Below, piece by piece: positions 1 through 8,210 of a stretch of 44,407 bases of DNA. A program made the position numbers and the translations under genes. Source of the stretch: Flaviaesturariibacter aridisoli (lineage in GTDB: Bacteria > Bacteroidota > Bacteroidia > Chitinophagales > Chitinophagaceae). The stretch is taken from contig NZ_SKFH01000033.1 of NCBI RefSeq assembly GCF_004343705.1, positions 1 to 44,407 on the forward strand, given 5' to 3'. The notes beneath the pieces are model-generated. The model saw nothing but the letters and a program-made list of their open reading frames with translations, did not search any database and was not told where the DNA came from. The first letter of the stretch is position 1, and each line of letters opens with the position of its first letter.

Positions 1-687
<687 letters not shown>

Positions 688-766
688 ATTTTTTTCTTAT
701 CTATTCTCGCTTGTTTAGCAACGATTCCAATATGTCACTTTATTGATGACTCGATCATCACCAATA

Positions 767-878
767 TTATGGTGGTTTTGCCGAGGGTGTTCACCTCTTC
801 CCATCCCGAACAGAGAAGTTAAGCCCCTCATGGCCGATGGTACTGCACCAACATGCGGGAGAGTAGGTAGCCGCCATA
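767..878 (+). rRNA. 5S ribosomal RNA
   Basis: A complete 5S rRNA about 80 nt after the 23S gene, the normal order of a bacterial rrn operon. The conserved CCCATCCCGAACAGAGAAG box lies at about 801-819 and GGGAGAGTAGGT at about 857-868. The ends (ATGGTGG and CCGCCAT) pair to form helix I, which sets both termini to within two or three bases. A terminator follows directly. Confidence 0.95.
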
Positions 879-886
879 TCTCTTTA

Positions 887-916
887 AAAGCCTCAGTGAA
901 AACTGAGGCTTTTTCT
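887..916 (+). terminator. Rho-independent terminator of the rRNA operon
   Basis: AAGCCTCAGT and ACTGAGGCTT form a perfect stem with a short GAAA-type loop, followed by a T-rich run (TTTTCTTTT). It sits about 10 bases after the 5S gene. Confidence 0.9.
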
Positions 917-987
917 TTTACCCCACCTCCCCCACAAAACTACACGGGGAAAAAGAGCCTATTAAAGAAGACAACGCCTCATAAAAA

Positions 988-1007
988 AGAGACCCCCCCG
1001 GGTCTCT
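988..1007 (-). terminator. Terminator of the small minus-strand gene
   Basis: AGAGACCC and GGGTCTCT pair around a C/G loop. Read on the minus strand the stem is followed by a run of seven T, and it starts about 10 bases after the stop codon at 1018. The plus side also carries TTTTCC, so it may work in both directions and separate the gene from the rRNA operon. Confidence 0.8.
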
Positions 1008-1017
1008 TTTCCTTTTA

Positions 1018-1224
1018 TCATCGTGCGACCCGGTACACCGGGTATTGCATATGGCCCGGCTTGAGGCCGGCCTGTTCGGTGGGCTCATCGGGCCCCGGGT
1101 GCTTACTATCCGCTCCGATGTATTTTTCTGCGAACACCGCGACCGCGACCTGTGCGCCGTGATGTCCGACTTTTCCATCGCGTCCACGGGGTGCCAGCGC
1201 CGCGTCGCTGCTCGCTGAAGCCAT
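1018..1224 (-). CDS. Small conserved-looking hypothetical protein (68 aa)
   Basis: I do not recognise the family. The protein is 68 residues, with no signal peptide or membrane segment, and carries a glycine/histidine-rich centre (GHHGAQVAVAVFAEKYIG) and a tail ending in QYPVYRVAR. Codons are strongly G/C at the third position like the neighbouring genes, and a terminator follows directly after the stop, which together argue that it is expressed. The start is the first ATG; no clear ribosome binding site or -7 element is visible. The 1225-1421 stretch upstream shows nothing else I can support. Confidence 0.55.
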   Translation of the reverse strand: MASASSDAALAPRGRDGKVGHHGAQVAVAVFAEKYIGADSKHPGPDEPTEQAGLKPGHMQYPVYRVAR

Positions 1225-1421
1225 CTTGCCGAAAGGAGAAAAAGCAGAGATCCTGCGCCTATAGCTGGCTCGGTCACGCTAGCCTCGGCGTCTTGCTGCT
1301 CTGCGCCTTCTCGGGACAATACAACTTTCGCGGCACGCTGCAGCACGCGGTCGGGGCCGTTGTACCAGCGGCGGCGGCGGTGGCCGGCGATTGAGTTCCG
1401 GCAACCTCCACTCCTTTCGCT

Positions 1422-1429
1422 TACATTTG
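1422..1429 (+). promoter_or_regulatory. Bacteroidota -7 element before the E1 gene
   Basis: TACATTTG matches the Bacteroidota -7 consensus TAnnTTTG and lies 19 bases before the E1 start codon. No convincing TTTG -33 box is seen at the usual 19-21 base spacing. Confidence 0.55.
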
Positions 1430-1448
1430 CGGCTCACCAACCTTCCTT

Positions 1449-3509
1449 ATGGACCGCGAACGCTTGCTTTACGCTTACCGGCAGATGTACCGGGTGAAAC
1501 AGATGGCCGAAACTTATGAAGCCAACCGGAGCATCACCAAGTACGTGCATTCCACTTCCCGCGGACACGAGTCGATCCAGCTGGCGACGGCACTGCAGTT
1601 GCTGCCCTGCGACTGGGTGAGCCCCTACTACCGCGACGAAAGCCTCCTCCTCGGATGCGGATGGGAGCCCTACGAGCTCATGCTGCAATTGCTGACAAAG
1701 GCAGACGACCCCTTTACCGGCGGCCGCTCCTATTATAGTCACCCCAACAGCCGGAACCCCGGGCGCCCGCAGATGATCCACCAGAGCAGCGCTACCGGCA
1801 TGCAGACCATCCCCACCACCGGCGTGGCGCAGGGCCTGCACTACCTGGAGCAGATCGCTTCACCGCTGCTGCAGAAAGGCCCCGAAGGGGAAATGCCCGT
1901 GGTGATCTGCTCGCTCGGCGACGCATCGGTAACCGAAGGCGAAGTAAGCGAAGCGTTTCAGTTTGCCGTGTTGAAAGGACTGCCGATCATTTACCTGGTG
2001 CAGGACAACGAATGGGGGATATCCGTAACCGCCGCAGAAGGGCGGGCAATGGATGCCTATGAATATGCCGGCGGTTTTAAGGGCCTCAACCGCGTGCGCG
2101 TGGACGGCACTGACTTCGAAGCCTCGTTTGAACTGATGCGCAAAGTGGTGAACCATGTGCGTGCCGAGCGAAAGCCCTGGCTGGTGCACGCGAAAACCTG
2201 CCTGCTCAACCACCATACCAGCGGCGTGCGCAAAGAATTTTACCGCACCGAGGAAGACCTTGCAAAGCACGCCTGCACCGACCCCATCCTCCTCCTTCGC
2301 TCTAAGCTGGCCGGACAGATTGACCCCGCCGAACTGACCCGCATCGAAGAAGAAGTGACCCGCGAGGTAGCCGACGCTTTCGAACGGGCCGTGGCCGCAC
2401 CCGAGCCGGCCGTCGCCGGAGTAAGCGAACATGTGTTCGCTCCCACACCGGTAACGGAGGAGCGCGGCGAGCGCAGTCCGGCCGGTAAGGATAAAGTGAT
2501 CATGGTGGATGCGGCGCTGTTTGCCATCCGCGAGCTGATGGATCAGAACCCGGAATGTTTGCTCTACGGACAGGATGTGGGGAAGCGACTCGGTGGCGTA
2601 TTCCGCGAGGCCGCTACGCTCGGCGAGCAGTTCGGCGACCACCGGGTGTTCAACACCGCCATCCAGGAAGCCTATATCATCGGATCCACCGTGGGCATGA
2701 GTGCTGTAGGCCTGAAGCCGATCGTGGAAGTGCAGTTTGCCGACTATATCTACCCCGGCTTCAACCAGTTGGTAACCGAGATTTCCAAAAGCTGCTACCT
2801 CTCCTGCGGCAAGTTTCCCGTATCGGCCATCATCCGCGTACCCATCGGCGCCTATGGCGGCGGCGGTCCCTACCACAGCGGCTCGGTGGAGTCGACGCTG
2901 CTCACCATCAAAGGGATCAAGATCGCATACCCGTCCAACGCCGCCGATATGAAGGGCCTGATGAAGGCAGCTTACCTCGATCCCAACCCGGTGGTGATGC
3001 TCGAGCACAAGGGGCTCTACTGGAGCAAGGTGCCCGGCACCGAGGAAGCCAAGACCGTGGAGCCGTCGGCCGACTACGTGCTGCCCTTCGGTAAGGGCGC
3101 TGTAGCGCTTGCCGCCGCCGACGAAGCGGTAGAAAACGGCGAGAGCTGCTGTGTGATCACCTACGGCATGGGGGTATATTGGGCCAAAGCGGCTGCGAAG
3201 AATTTTGCCGGCCGCGTGGAAGTGATCGATCTCCGCACGCTCTTTCCCCTCGATGAAGAACTGGTCTTTGCGACAGTGCAAAAGCATGGCAAGTGCCTGG
3301 TGCTCACCGAGGAACAACAGAATAATTCCTTTGCCGAAGCCCTGGCTGGCCGCATTTCCAAAGCCTGCTTCCGCTACCTCGATGCACCCGTAGAAGTACA
3401 GGGCGCGCTCAACCTGCCGGCGGTTCCACTCAACATGGGCCTGGAGGCGGCGATGCTGCCTTCGGCCGCGAAAGTGGCCGCAGCACTGGATGCATTGCTT
3501 CACTCATAG
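1449..3509 (+). CDS. 2-oxoacid dehydrogenase E1, fused alpha and beta subunits
   Basis: A 686-residue thiamine-diphosphate-dependent E1 component that decarboxylates a 2-oxoacid and passes the acyl group to lipoylated E2. Residues about 1-310 are the alpha-type half, with the ThDP motif starting GDASVTEG at 157-164 and ending at N187 in QDNEWG. Residues about 350-686 are the beta-type half (GQDVGKRLGGVF, then the transketolase C-terminal domain). Alpha/beta fusions of this length are known in Bacteroidota and are usually annotated as branched-chain 2-oxoisovalerate or pyruvate dehydrogenase E1; the sequence alone does not settle the substrate. The likely partner E2 is at 40650-42332 on the other strand. 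It converges on the next gene with a 12-base gap. Confidence 0.93.
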   Translation: MDRERLLYAYRQMYRVKQMAETYEANRSITKYVHSTSRGHESIQLATALQLLPCDWVSPYYRDESLLLGCGWEPYELMLQLLTKADDPFTGGRSYYSHPNSRNPGRPQMIHQSSATGMQTIPTTGVAQGLHYLEQIASPLLQKGPEGEMPVVICSLGDASVTEGEVSEAFQFAVLKGLPIIYLVQDNEWGISVTAAEGRAMDAYEYAGGFKGLNRVRVDGTDFEASFELMRKVVNHVRAERKPWLVHAKTCLLNHHTSGVRKEFYRTEEDLAKHACTDPILLLRSKLAGQIDPAELTRIEEEVTREVADAFERAVAAPEPAVAGVSEHVFAPTPVTEERGERSPAGKDKVIMVDAALFAIRELMDQNPECLLYGQDVGKRLGGVFREAATLGEQFGDHRVFNTAIQEAYIIGSTVGMSAVGLKPIVEVQFADYIYPGFNQLVTEISKSCYLSCGKFPVSAIIRVPIGAYGGGGPYHSGSVESTLLTIKGIKIAYPSNAADMKGLMKAAYLDPNPVVMLEHKGLYWSKVPGTEEAKTVEPSADYVLPFGKGAVALAAADEAVENGESCCVITYGMGVYWAKAAAKNFAGRVEVIDLRTLFPLDEELVFATVQKHGKCLVLTEEQQNNSFAEALAGRISKACFRYLDAPVEVQGALNLPAVPLNMGLEAAMLPSAAKVAAALDALLHS

Positions 3510-3521
3510 GTATGGGTCCCT

Positions 3522-4169
3522 TCATTCCTTAGGCTCAGGAATCTGGCGGCGAAACCGCTGGCTGATCTTTTTTATGGTGCCCGTCTGTGCATCGATTTGG
3601 TAATACACTTCATAGTAATGGCCGTGCCAGCGCACCAGTTTTGGAAGGGTTACGAACCAGACCGGCATTTCATTGCCTTTGCGTTTTGCCATTTCGAAAC
3701 TCACCAGTGGCTCTTTCAGGTGCCTGGCACGGATGATGCGGCGGAGATCGTAATAGCCGACGGTAACTTCTCCTTTTAAAAGTAGAAGCAATGCCTTGCG
3801 CGAATGGCCGTCGAAGATGTCATCATCGCGCAGTAGGCGGCCGGAACTGTCCGCGCTTACCCAAAATGAACCAACGAGATGCGGGCCATAGTTCACATCG
3901 AACCGGAGGATGTAGGCAAGCGGATCCTCGTCCGGATCCAGGTCGTCCATGAGGGATTTATGATCTTTCAAAACGGCAATACTCCCCGCTTTGTTGAACC
4001 GGCAATGCGCCATAACCGTGTCGGGGTTTGCCGTTGCAAAGAGATTTGCAAGCGCGGCAAGAACTGCTTTTTGCAAACCGGGGCTGCGGAACCGATCCAG
4101 GGCGTTGGGCTGTGCCGCCAGAGAAAAGGGAAGCAGAAAGGCAAATAAAAGGACCAGGAAGACGCGCAT
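3522..4169 (-). CDS. Secreted hypothetical protein, PepSY-like C-terminus
   Basis: A 215-residue protein that begins MRVFLVLLFAFLLPFSLAAQ, a clear Sec signal peptide, which is why I prefer this ATG to an upstream in-frame one at 4211. The last 40 residues (WFVTLPKL, then YYEVYYQIDAQTGTIKKI) resemble the strand pattern of PepSY-like domains, but I cannot assign a family. It lies 53 bases after the response regulator stop and is probably the last gene of the 7TM / kinase / regulator run, so it may be an output or accessory protein of that system (inference). Confidence 0.75.
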   Translation of the reverse strand: MRVFLVLLFAFLLPFSLAAQPNALDRFRSPGLQKAVLAALANLFATANPDTVMAHCRFNKAGSIAVLKDHKSLMDDLDPDEDPLAYILRFDVNYGPHLVGSFWVSADSSGRLLRDDDIFDGHSRKALLLLLKGEVTVGYYDLRRIIRARHLKEPLVSFEMAKRKGNEMPVWFVTLPKLVRWHGHYYEVYYQIDAQTGTIKKISQRFRRQIPEPKE

Positions 4170-4222
4170 GGACCTGCTTTTCAGTAAGGTGCGCCGGGGC
4201 CGGGAATCCATAAGAAGCCTGA

Positions 4223-4876
4223 TTAATCCACCAGGTTGTTCTTCACCGCGAAGAACACGAGGCCCGCGGTATTCTTGGAGCCGAAGCGCTCCATGAGGCG
4301 GTCTTTGATCGCTTCCACGGTACGGTTGGAGATATCCATTTTCTCGGCGATTTCGGTGGCCGTGTATTCCATGCAGATGTACTTGAGCACGTCTTTCTCG
4401 CGGTCGTTGAGCACGATCTCGCTGTTGAGGGAGGGGATGGCCTTCTGGCGGCTGTGGGCTTTTTTGAGGAGGATGCGGTTGACGAAATTGTTGAGGTAGT
4501 AGCCTTTCTCGTGCACGTCAATGATGGCTTTGCGGATCTCCTGCGGCTCGGCGTTCTTGAGCAGGTAGCCCTGGGCGCCGTTTTCCATCATATGGCTCAC
4601 GAAGCGCTCGTCTTCGTACATGCTCAGCACGATCACGTGGATGTGGGGATAGTCTTTCGATACCTGCTTGGTGGTTTCGATGCCGTCTTTAATGGGCATG
4701 CGCAGGTCCATCAGCACAACGTCGGGCTCGGAAAAGGGGAGGCCGGTGAGCAGCTCCTCGCCGTTTTCGGCTTCCTGCACAAATTTGATATTGGCGTATT
4801 GGCGGAGCGAGAGGATCACCCCTTTTCGGAAAATTTTGTGGTCGTCGGCAATCGCCACTTTAATAACATCAGACAT
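4223..4876 (-). CDS. LuxR/NarL-type response regulator (with the kinase at 4917)
   Basis: A 217-residue two-component regulator. The receiver domain occupies about 5-122, with acidic pocket D11/D12, phospho-acceptor D57 in LMDLRMP and conserved K107 in YLLK. A LuxR-type helix-turn-helix occupies about 152-215 (DREKDVLKYICMEYTATEIA, then NRTVEAIKDRL). It follows the histidine kinase after 40 bases and should be its phosphorylation target. It is similar to the other three regulators in the window, pointing to family expansion. A TAACTTTA stretch upstream is a weak -7 candidate. Confidence 0.93.
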   Translation of the reverse strand: MSDVIKVAIADDHKIFRKGVILSLRQYANIKFVQEAENGEELLTGLPFSEPDVVLMDLRMPIKDGIETTKQVSKDYPHIHVIVLSMYEDERFVSHMMENGAQGYLLKNAEPQEIRKAIIDVHEKGYYLNNFVNRILLKKAHSRQKAIPSLNSEIVLNDREKDVLKYICMEYTATEIAEKMDISNRTVEAIKDRLMERFGSKNTAGLVFFAVKNNLVD

Positions 4877-4916
4877 ACGTTAGCTACCTCACGGGGGTAA
4901 AGTTACGGGATTTGGA

Positions 4917-5738
4917 TCAGGCCTCTTCGCGGGGCACCTCCAGCGTGACCTTGTAATAGGTCTGGGAGGCGTCTTTTTCGAAGTGGATCTTGCCGTGGGC
5001 CACGCGCAGGCGGCTGCTGATGTTTTTGAGACCGAGACCGGTCTTGCTTTTATTCAGCCGCTCGAAGTCGGCCTGCACGATGCCGCGGCCGTCGTGGTGG
5101 AGGCGGAGCACGAAGTGGTCGCCTTGCATATGCTGGGTGATGTGGATGAACGAGGAGTTGGAATGCTTCAGGATGTTGTTGACCAGCTCCTGGATCACAC
5201 GGAATACGAGGAGCTCGGTGTCGGGGCGGAGGCGCTCCTTGTAGTCGTGGAAGCGGCTGGACACGTTGTACTGGCCCGAGCCGCCGATCTTCTGCACGAG
5301 GTCGTTCACGGCGCTCTCGAGGCCGAAGTTGCGCAGGGTGGGGGGCATCAGCTGGTGCGAGATGTTGCGGATCAACTGGATGGTGTCGTCGAGGATCTGG
5401 CGGGCCTGGAAGATGCTCTGGAGCTGCGCGGCCTTATCCAGGTTCACCAGGTTTTCGTTGAGGTACAGGCGGGCCGTGGCCAGCAGCGGGCCGGCGTCGT
5501 CGTGCAGGTCGGCGGCAATGCGGGAACGCTCTTCCTCCTGCAACTTCACCGAAGCATTGAGCAACACCTTCTGCTGCTCCTGCTCCATCGATTGCAGGGT
5601 GTTCTGGTACCGGATGACTTTGCGCTGGTGGAGGATGATGAAGAGGATGAGGCCGGCTACAAGCAGCAACATGCCAAGAGTCCCTAATAAAAGGGCAGTA
5701 GTGACATTTGATGTCGTGGTGGCCTGTAAAAGAAACAT
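4917..5738 (-). CDS. Sensor histidine kinase, HisKA_3 (NarX/DesK) type, one TM
   Basis: A 273-residue kinase. One membrane helix lies at about 13-37, then a coiled-coil linker (about 40-70), the HisKA_3 phosphorylation box RIAADLHDDAGPLL with H79, and a HATPase domain with an N-box near ELVNNILKHSNSS and a G-box GLGLKNISSRL. There is no periplasmic or PAS/GAF sensor domain, so the signal probably arrives through the membrane region or a partner protein. It starts 4 bases after the 7TM gene and is followed by its regulator, so the three are likely one operon. Confidence 0.92.
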   Translation of the reverse strand: MFLLQATTTSNVTTALLLGTLGMLLLVAGLILFIILHQRKVIRYQNTLQSMEQEQQKVLLNASVKLQEEERSRIAADLHDDAGPLLATARLYLNENLVNLDKAAQLQSIFQARQILDDTIQLIRNISHQLMPPTLRNFGLESAVNDLVQKIGGSGQYNVSSRFHDYKERLRPDTELLVFRVIQELVNNILKHSNSSFIHITQHMQGDHFVLRLHHDGRGIVQADFERLNKSKTGLGLKNISSRLRVAHGKIHFEKDASQTYYKVTLEVPREEA

Positions 5739-5742
5739 AGAG

Positions 5743-6426
5743 TTAAAAACTTAGCCTTGGCGCACGGGTCTGTCGGGCGCCAAGCTGATTTTGAAAGATT
5801 AAAATGCTTACCACGAAAAATATGCATTTCAGGGTCGCAAAAACATTTTGAAACATCCAGAATACGCTTCGGGTTCTAAAATCTACCTGGTTGGCAAAGA
5901 GATAGCAGAAGAAAGACCCGGATAAATACAGCATCAAGCCAGCAACGATCCAAAATGAGAACCTGTTATAGATAAATCCGTCATCTACTTTATCCATCTG
6001 TTCATATAAAAATCTAAACGAAAAGAGTAGGATCAAGATAGTTTCAACTCCAATTGGAATTGAGTCAAGAACACTATACCGGCCAAAAATCTTATAAACT
6101 ATCCAGAATATATAGAAACCAATACTTGCGTATTTAAGGATCTTTTGCGAGAGCGTGTCTCGAATAAGCATAAAAAGGACATAGGCGAAAAAGCCGAATT
6201 CAACTGCCGTAAAAAACGAATACATGAGTTTGATTGACTTTGCCGACACCCAGAAGGTTGTAAAATTTACGGCGAACTCAGTAAGGCAGTAGGTAGTAAT
6301 AACTAGTAGGATACGGTTTTTTGCTATGTGACCAGAAGAAAGGTAACAAGCCAAGAATATAGCAACCGGGAGGAGAGGGGAGTATGTTGCTATATAAATG
6401 AAAAGGCTTTCTATAGTTTCGGTCAT
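5743..6426 (-). CDS. 7TM integral membrane protein, candidate receptor
   Basis: A 227-residue, highly hydrophobic protein with about seven predicted helices. It starts METI-like (MTETIESLFIYIATYSPLL) and ends in a basic tail. I do not recognise a named family. It is visibly AT-rich, unlike the GC-rich kinase and regulator genes after it, and lies only 4 bases before the kinase start. The same general shape (YTSPLLELTII near the N-terminus) is seen in the 7TM protein at 6785-7537. Because the adjacent kinase lacks a sensor domain, I infer a receptor or signal-relay role. A transporter or exporter role is the main alternative. Confidence 0.8.
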   Translation of the reverse strand: MTETIESLFIYIATYSPLLPVAIFLACYLSSGHIAKNRILLVITTYCLTEFAVNFTTFWVSAKSIKLMYSFFTAVEFGFFAYVLFMLIRDTLSQKILKYASIGFYIFWIVYKIFGRYSVLDSIPIGVETILILLFSFRFLYEQMDKVDDGFIYNRFSFWIVAGLMLYLSGSFFCYLFANQVDFRTRSVFWMFQNVFATLKCIFFVVSILIFQNQLGARQTRAPRLSF

Positions 6427-6430
6427 CGAC

Positions 6431-6438
6431 CAAATATA
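6431..6438 (-). promoter_or_regulatory. -7 element just before the 7TM start codon
   Basis: On the minus strand the bases read TATATTTG, a perfect TAnnTTTG, ending 4 bases before the ATG at 6426. If used, the transcript would have almost no leader. It would let the 7TM/kinase/regulator genes be expressed separately from the microprotein gene upstream. Confidence 0.5.
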
Positions 6439-6480
6439 GAAAACCTTTTAATCTTTTAAGGATCGGAAGAGGTTGTTACC

Positions 6481-6555
6481 TTAAGCCATCTCCCACCAGT
6501 TCAGCAGATCGCCATCAGCAGGAGGCATGGAGCGGAGGTTTTTGTTAGTTTTCAT
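6481..6555 (-). CDS. 24-residue microprotein between the two 7TM modules
   Basis: An ATG-started frame of 24 codons ending in TAA, too short for usual gene callers. The product begins MKTNKNLRSM, continues PPADGD and ends LLNWWEMA: a basic N-terminus followed by an acidic, tryptophan-rich C-terminus, a layout common in precursor peptides. The upstream 20 bases are A-rich, as favoured for Bacteroidota translation starts. Its codons (CTC CGC TCC, CTG CTG) are more GC-rich than the flanking 7TM genes. It sits alone in a 358-base gap, upstream of and on the same strand as a 7TM/kinase/regulator operon. Translation is not proven; a chance frame remains possible. Confidence 0.45.
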   Translation of the reverse strand: MKTNKNLRSMPPADGDLLNWWEMA

Positions 6556-6719
6556 ACCAGTAGTTTTCGTTTTTAGGTGGTGTAAAACTGCGCCCCTTTA
6601 CAATGGATGTAAATAAGTATAAACACCTACTAACTTCGCGTTTTCTGCGTGAAAGTCACTGCTAATGGGACTTACACGGTGAAGATGGTGGAAGTTTTAC
6701 GAGTAAAAAAACGAAAAAA

Positions 6720-6748
6720 TACTATTGAAAAATAGTAAAAATACTATT
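6720..6748. promoter_or_regulatory. Alternating TACTATT / AATAGTA dyads
   Basis: Three 7-base half-sites alternate in orientation: TACTATT at 6720-6726, AATAGTA at 6731-6737 and TACTATT at 6742-6748, separated by four A-rich bases each time. They can pair as two competing hairpins or serve as protein half-sites. The block lies 165 bases upstream of the microprotein start and 37 bases after the stop of the upstream 7TM gene. LuxR-type regulators bind such inverted half-sites, so an operator is a reasonable guess; a weak AT-rich terminator is the alternative. Confidence 0.45.
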
Positions 6749-6784
6749 TGTATATGGGAACATTACGCGCGGAGGTGCGGCTTT

Positions 6785-7537
6785 TCAGATTCGAAAAGTG
6801 TTGAATTGGGTTTGAATTTCTTTCTTTTTAAGGATAGAATGGCACATTTTAATTGCGATAGCTAGTAAAAGCAAAACATGGTAGGACGTTACAAGTCTCC
6901 AATAGATATATTCATTGAGATAGATGTAACAGTATATAGAAAGAGGAAAAGTCAAAAATGAAATAACTGAGTAACTGAAAATAAGAAAGCACAATCCAGA
7001 ATGTTTAGCCCAAATTATATTCTTCTTATACAAGGCAACGTAATAAAGTACACCTCCTACAGTTAACGTGAGAAAAGATAGAGCTGTTATTAGCTCTCCG
7101 TTATCAAGAATACTATTATAGGACGTGGCGTGAACTAGTTGTTTAATTGAAAAAAGCGAACTAATAAAAACTGTCAAAACTGATAGATTACGACCAAACC
7201 GAAGGGCTCTGCTATTGCAATCCAAATCAAAAATTGTGTAAAAGATATAAACTTCCAATATTTGAAAAACCTGAGTAATTATTTCATTTGAAATAAGATA
7301 GTCCGTATTATTAAAGTAATTCTTATACATTCCATTTACTGAAAAGCCAACATCGGTATATAAGAACAAAATCAAAACTGAAGAAAGGTAGATTACAGAC
7401 AACTTTCTTATAGGCGACTTCCCCCTCTTTGAGAAAAAGATGCAGGCTAAGATGATGATGATGGTTAACTCAAGAAGGGGCGATGTGTAATACAAACTTG
7501 CCCAGATGTAGAATAAAGCTTCTAGAAAGTTTTCCAT
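6785..7537 (-). CDS. Second 7TM integral membrane protein
   Basis: A 250-residue protein with seven or so hydrophobic helices, starting MENFLEALFYIWASLYYTSP and ending in a lysine-rich tail. I chose the ATG at 7537 because it lies 10 bases after the regulator stop with an A-rich run before it; an upstream frame from 7567 would overlap the regulator. It is strongly AT-rich compared with the regulator and kinase genes upstream. It shares the YxSPLLxL start and overall plan with the 7TM protein at 5743-6426 but is otherwise divergent. Here the order is kinase, regulator, 7TM, whereas the other module runs 7TM, kinase, regulator. Confidence 0.8.
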   Translation of the reverse strand: MENFLEALFYIWASLYYTSPLLELTIIIILACIFFSKRGKSPIRKLSVIYLSSVLILFLYTDVGFSVNGMYKNYFNNTDYLISNEIITQVFQILEVYIFYTIFDLDCNSRALRFGRNLSVLTVFISSLFSIKQLVHATSYNSILDNGELITALSFLTLTVGGVLYYVALYKKNIIWAKHSGLCFLIFSYSVISFLTFPLSIYCYIYLNEYIYWRLVTSYHVLLLLAIAIKMCHSILKKKEIQTQFNTFRI

Positions 7538-7547
7538 TGTCTTTTTT

Positions 7548-8210
7548 TTACCCGACCACCAACCCATGCTTCACCGCCAGCATCGCCAGCCCGACTCTGC
7601 TTTTCACGTCCAGCTTGAAAAACAAGGCGTCCCGCAGCACATCCACCGACCGGGGCGTGAGCTTCATCTCCATCGCGATCTCCTTATAGGTCCGGTCGGA
7701 GCAGACGAGCTCCAGGAAGCGCAGCTCCTGGGTCGTCAGGACCGTATGCTGGCCCGCCGGGCGGTCCTGGGCCTGTAGCCGGAACACATTGGCCAGCTTG
7801 CCCGCCGTTTGGGCCGAGTAGTAATACCCCGTGCCCATGACCGAGTCGATGGCGGAGCGCAGCTCGGAGGGCGGTGCATCCTTCTTGATAAAGCCTTTCA
7901 CACCCAGCTGCAGCAGCCGGATCAGCGCCAGCTCGGAGTCGTACATGGTAAGCATCAGCGTGTTCACCTGCGGAAACTCAGCCTGCAGCGCGGCAGCCGT
8001 GTCGTAGCCGTTCATCTGCGGCATGTTGAGGTCGAGCAGCACCACGTCGGGCACTTTGCCGGCGCGGAGCTTTTCGAGCAACTCGGTACCGTCGCCCGAC
8101 TCGTGGAGAACGCCACAGCCTTCGAAACCGCCGATAAGACGGGCCAGAGCATTACGGAGCAGGACGTGATCGTCGGCCAGCGCGATCTGGATGGTTTTGT
8201 TCTTTTTCAT
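7548..8210 (-). CDS. LuxR/NarL-type response regulator (with the kinase at 8152)
   Basis: A 220-residue regulator: receiver domain at about 7-125 with D13/D14, phospho-acceptor D60 in LLDLNMP and K in GFIKKD, then a LuxR helix-turn-helix at about 150-215 (TTQELRFLELVCSDRTYKEIA). The ATG at 8210 is chosen because it precedes KTIQIALADDH, the normal receiver start. It overlaps the kinase 3' end by 59 bases in another frame, implying tight co-expression. It is more divergent than the other three regulators in the window. Confidence 0.92.
   Translation of the reverse strand: MKKNKTIQIALADDHVLLRNALARLIGGFEGCGVLHESGDGTELLEKLRAGKVPDVVLLDLNMPQMNGYDTAAALQAEFPQVNTLMLTMYDSELALIRLLQLGVKGFIKKDAPPSELRSAIDSVMGTGYYYSAQTAGKLANVFRLQAQDRPAGQHTVLTTQELRFLELVCSDRTYKEIAMEMKLTPRSVDVLRDALFFKLDVKSRVGLAMLAVKHGLVVG

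Noticed and set aside
918-1394. Open frames of 80-142 codons on both strands between the 5S gene and E1
   Set aside because: They lie across terminators or in a different frame from the small gene at 1018-1224, and show no protein-like pattern.
1860-3503. A long open frame (547 codons) on the strand opposite the E1 gene
   Set aside because: It is the mirror of a well-supported GC-rich gene, has histidine/glycine-rich sequence with no domain, and has no promoter. Similar long antisense frames over the protease (about 800 codons), the dihydroorotase/MutS-like region (about 890 codons) and the outer-membrane protein (about 660 codons) were rejected for the same reason.
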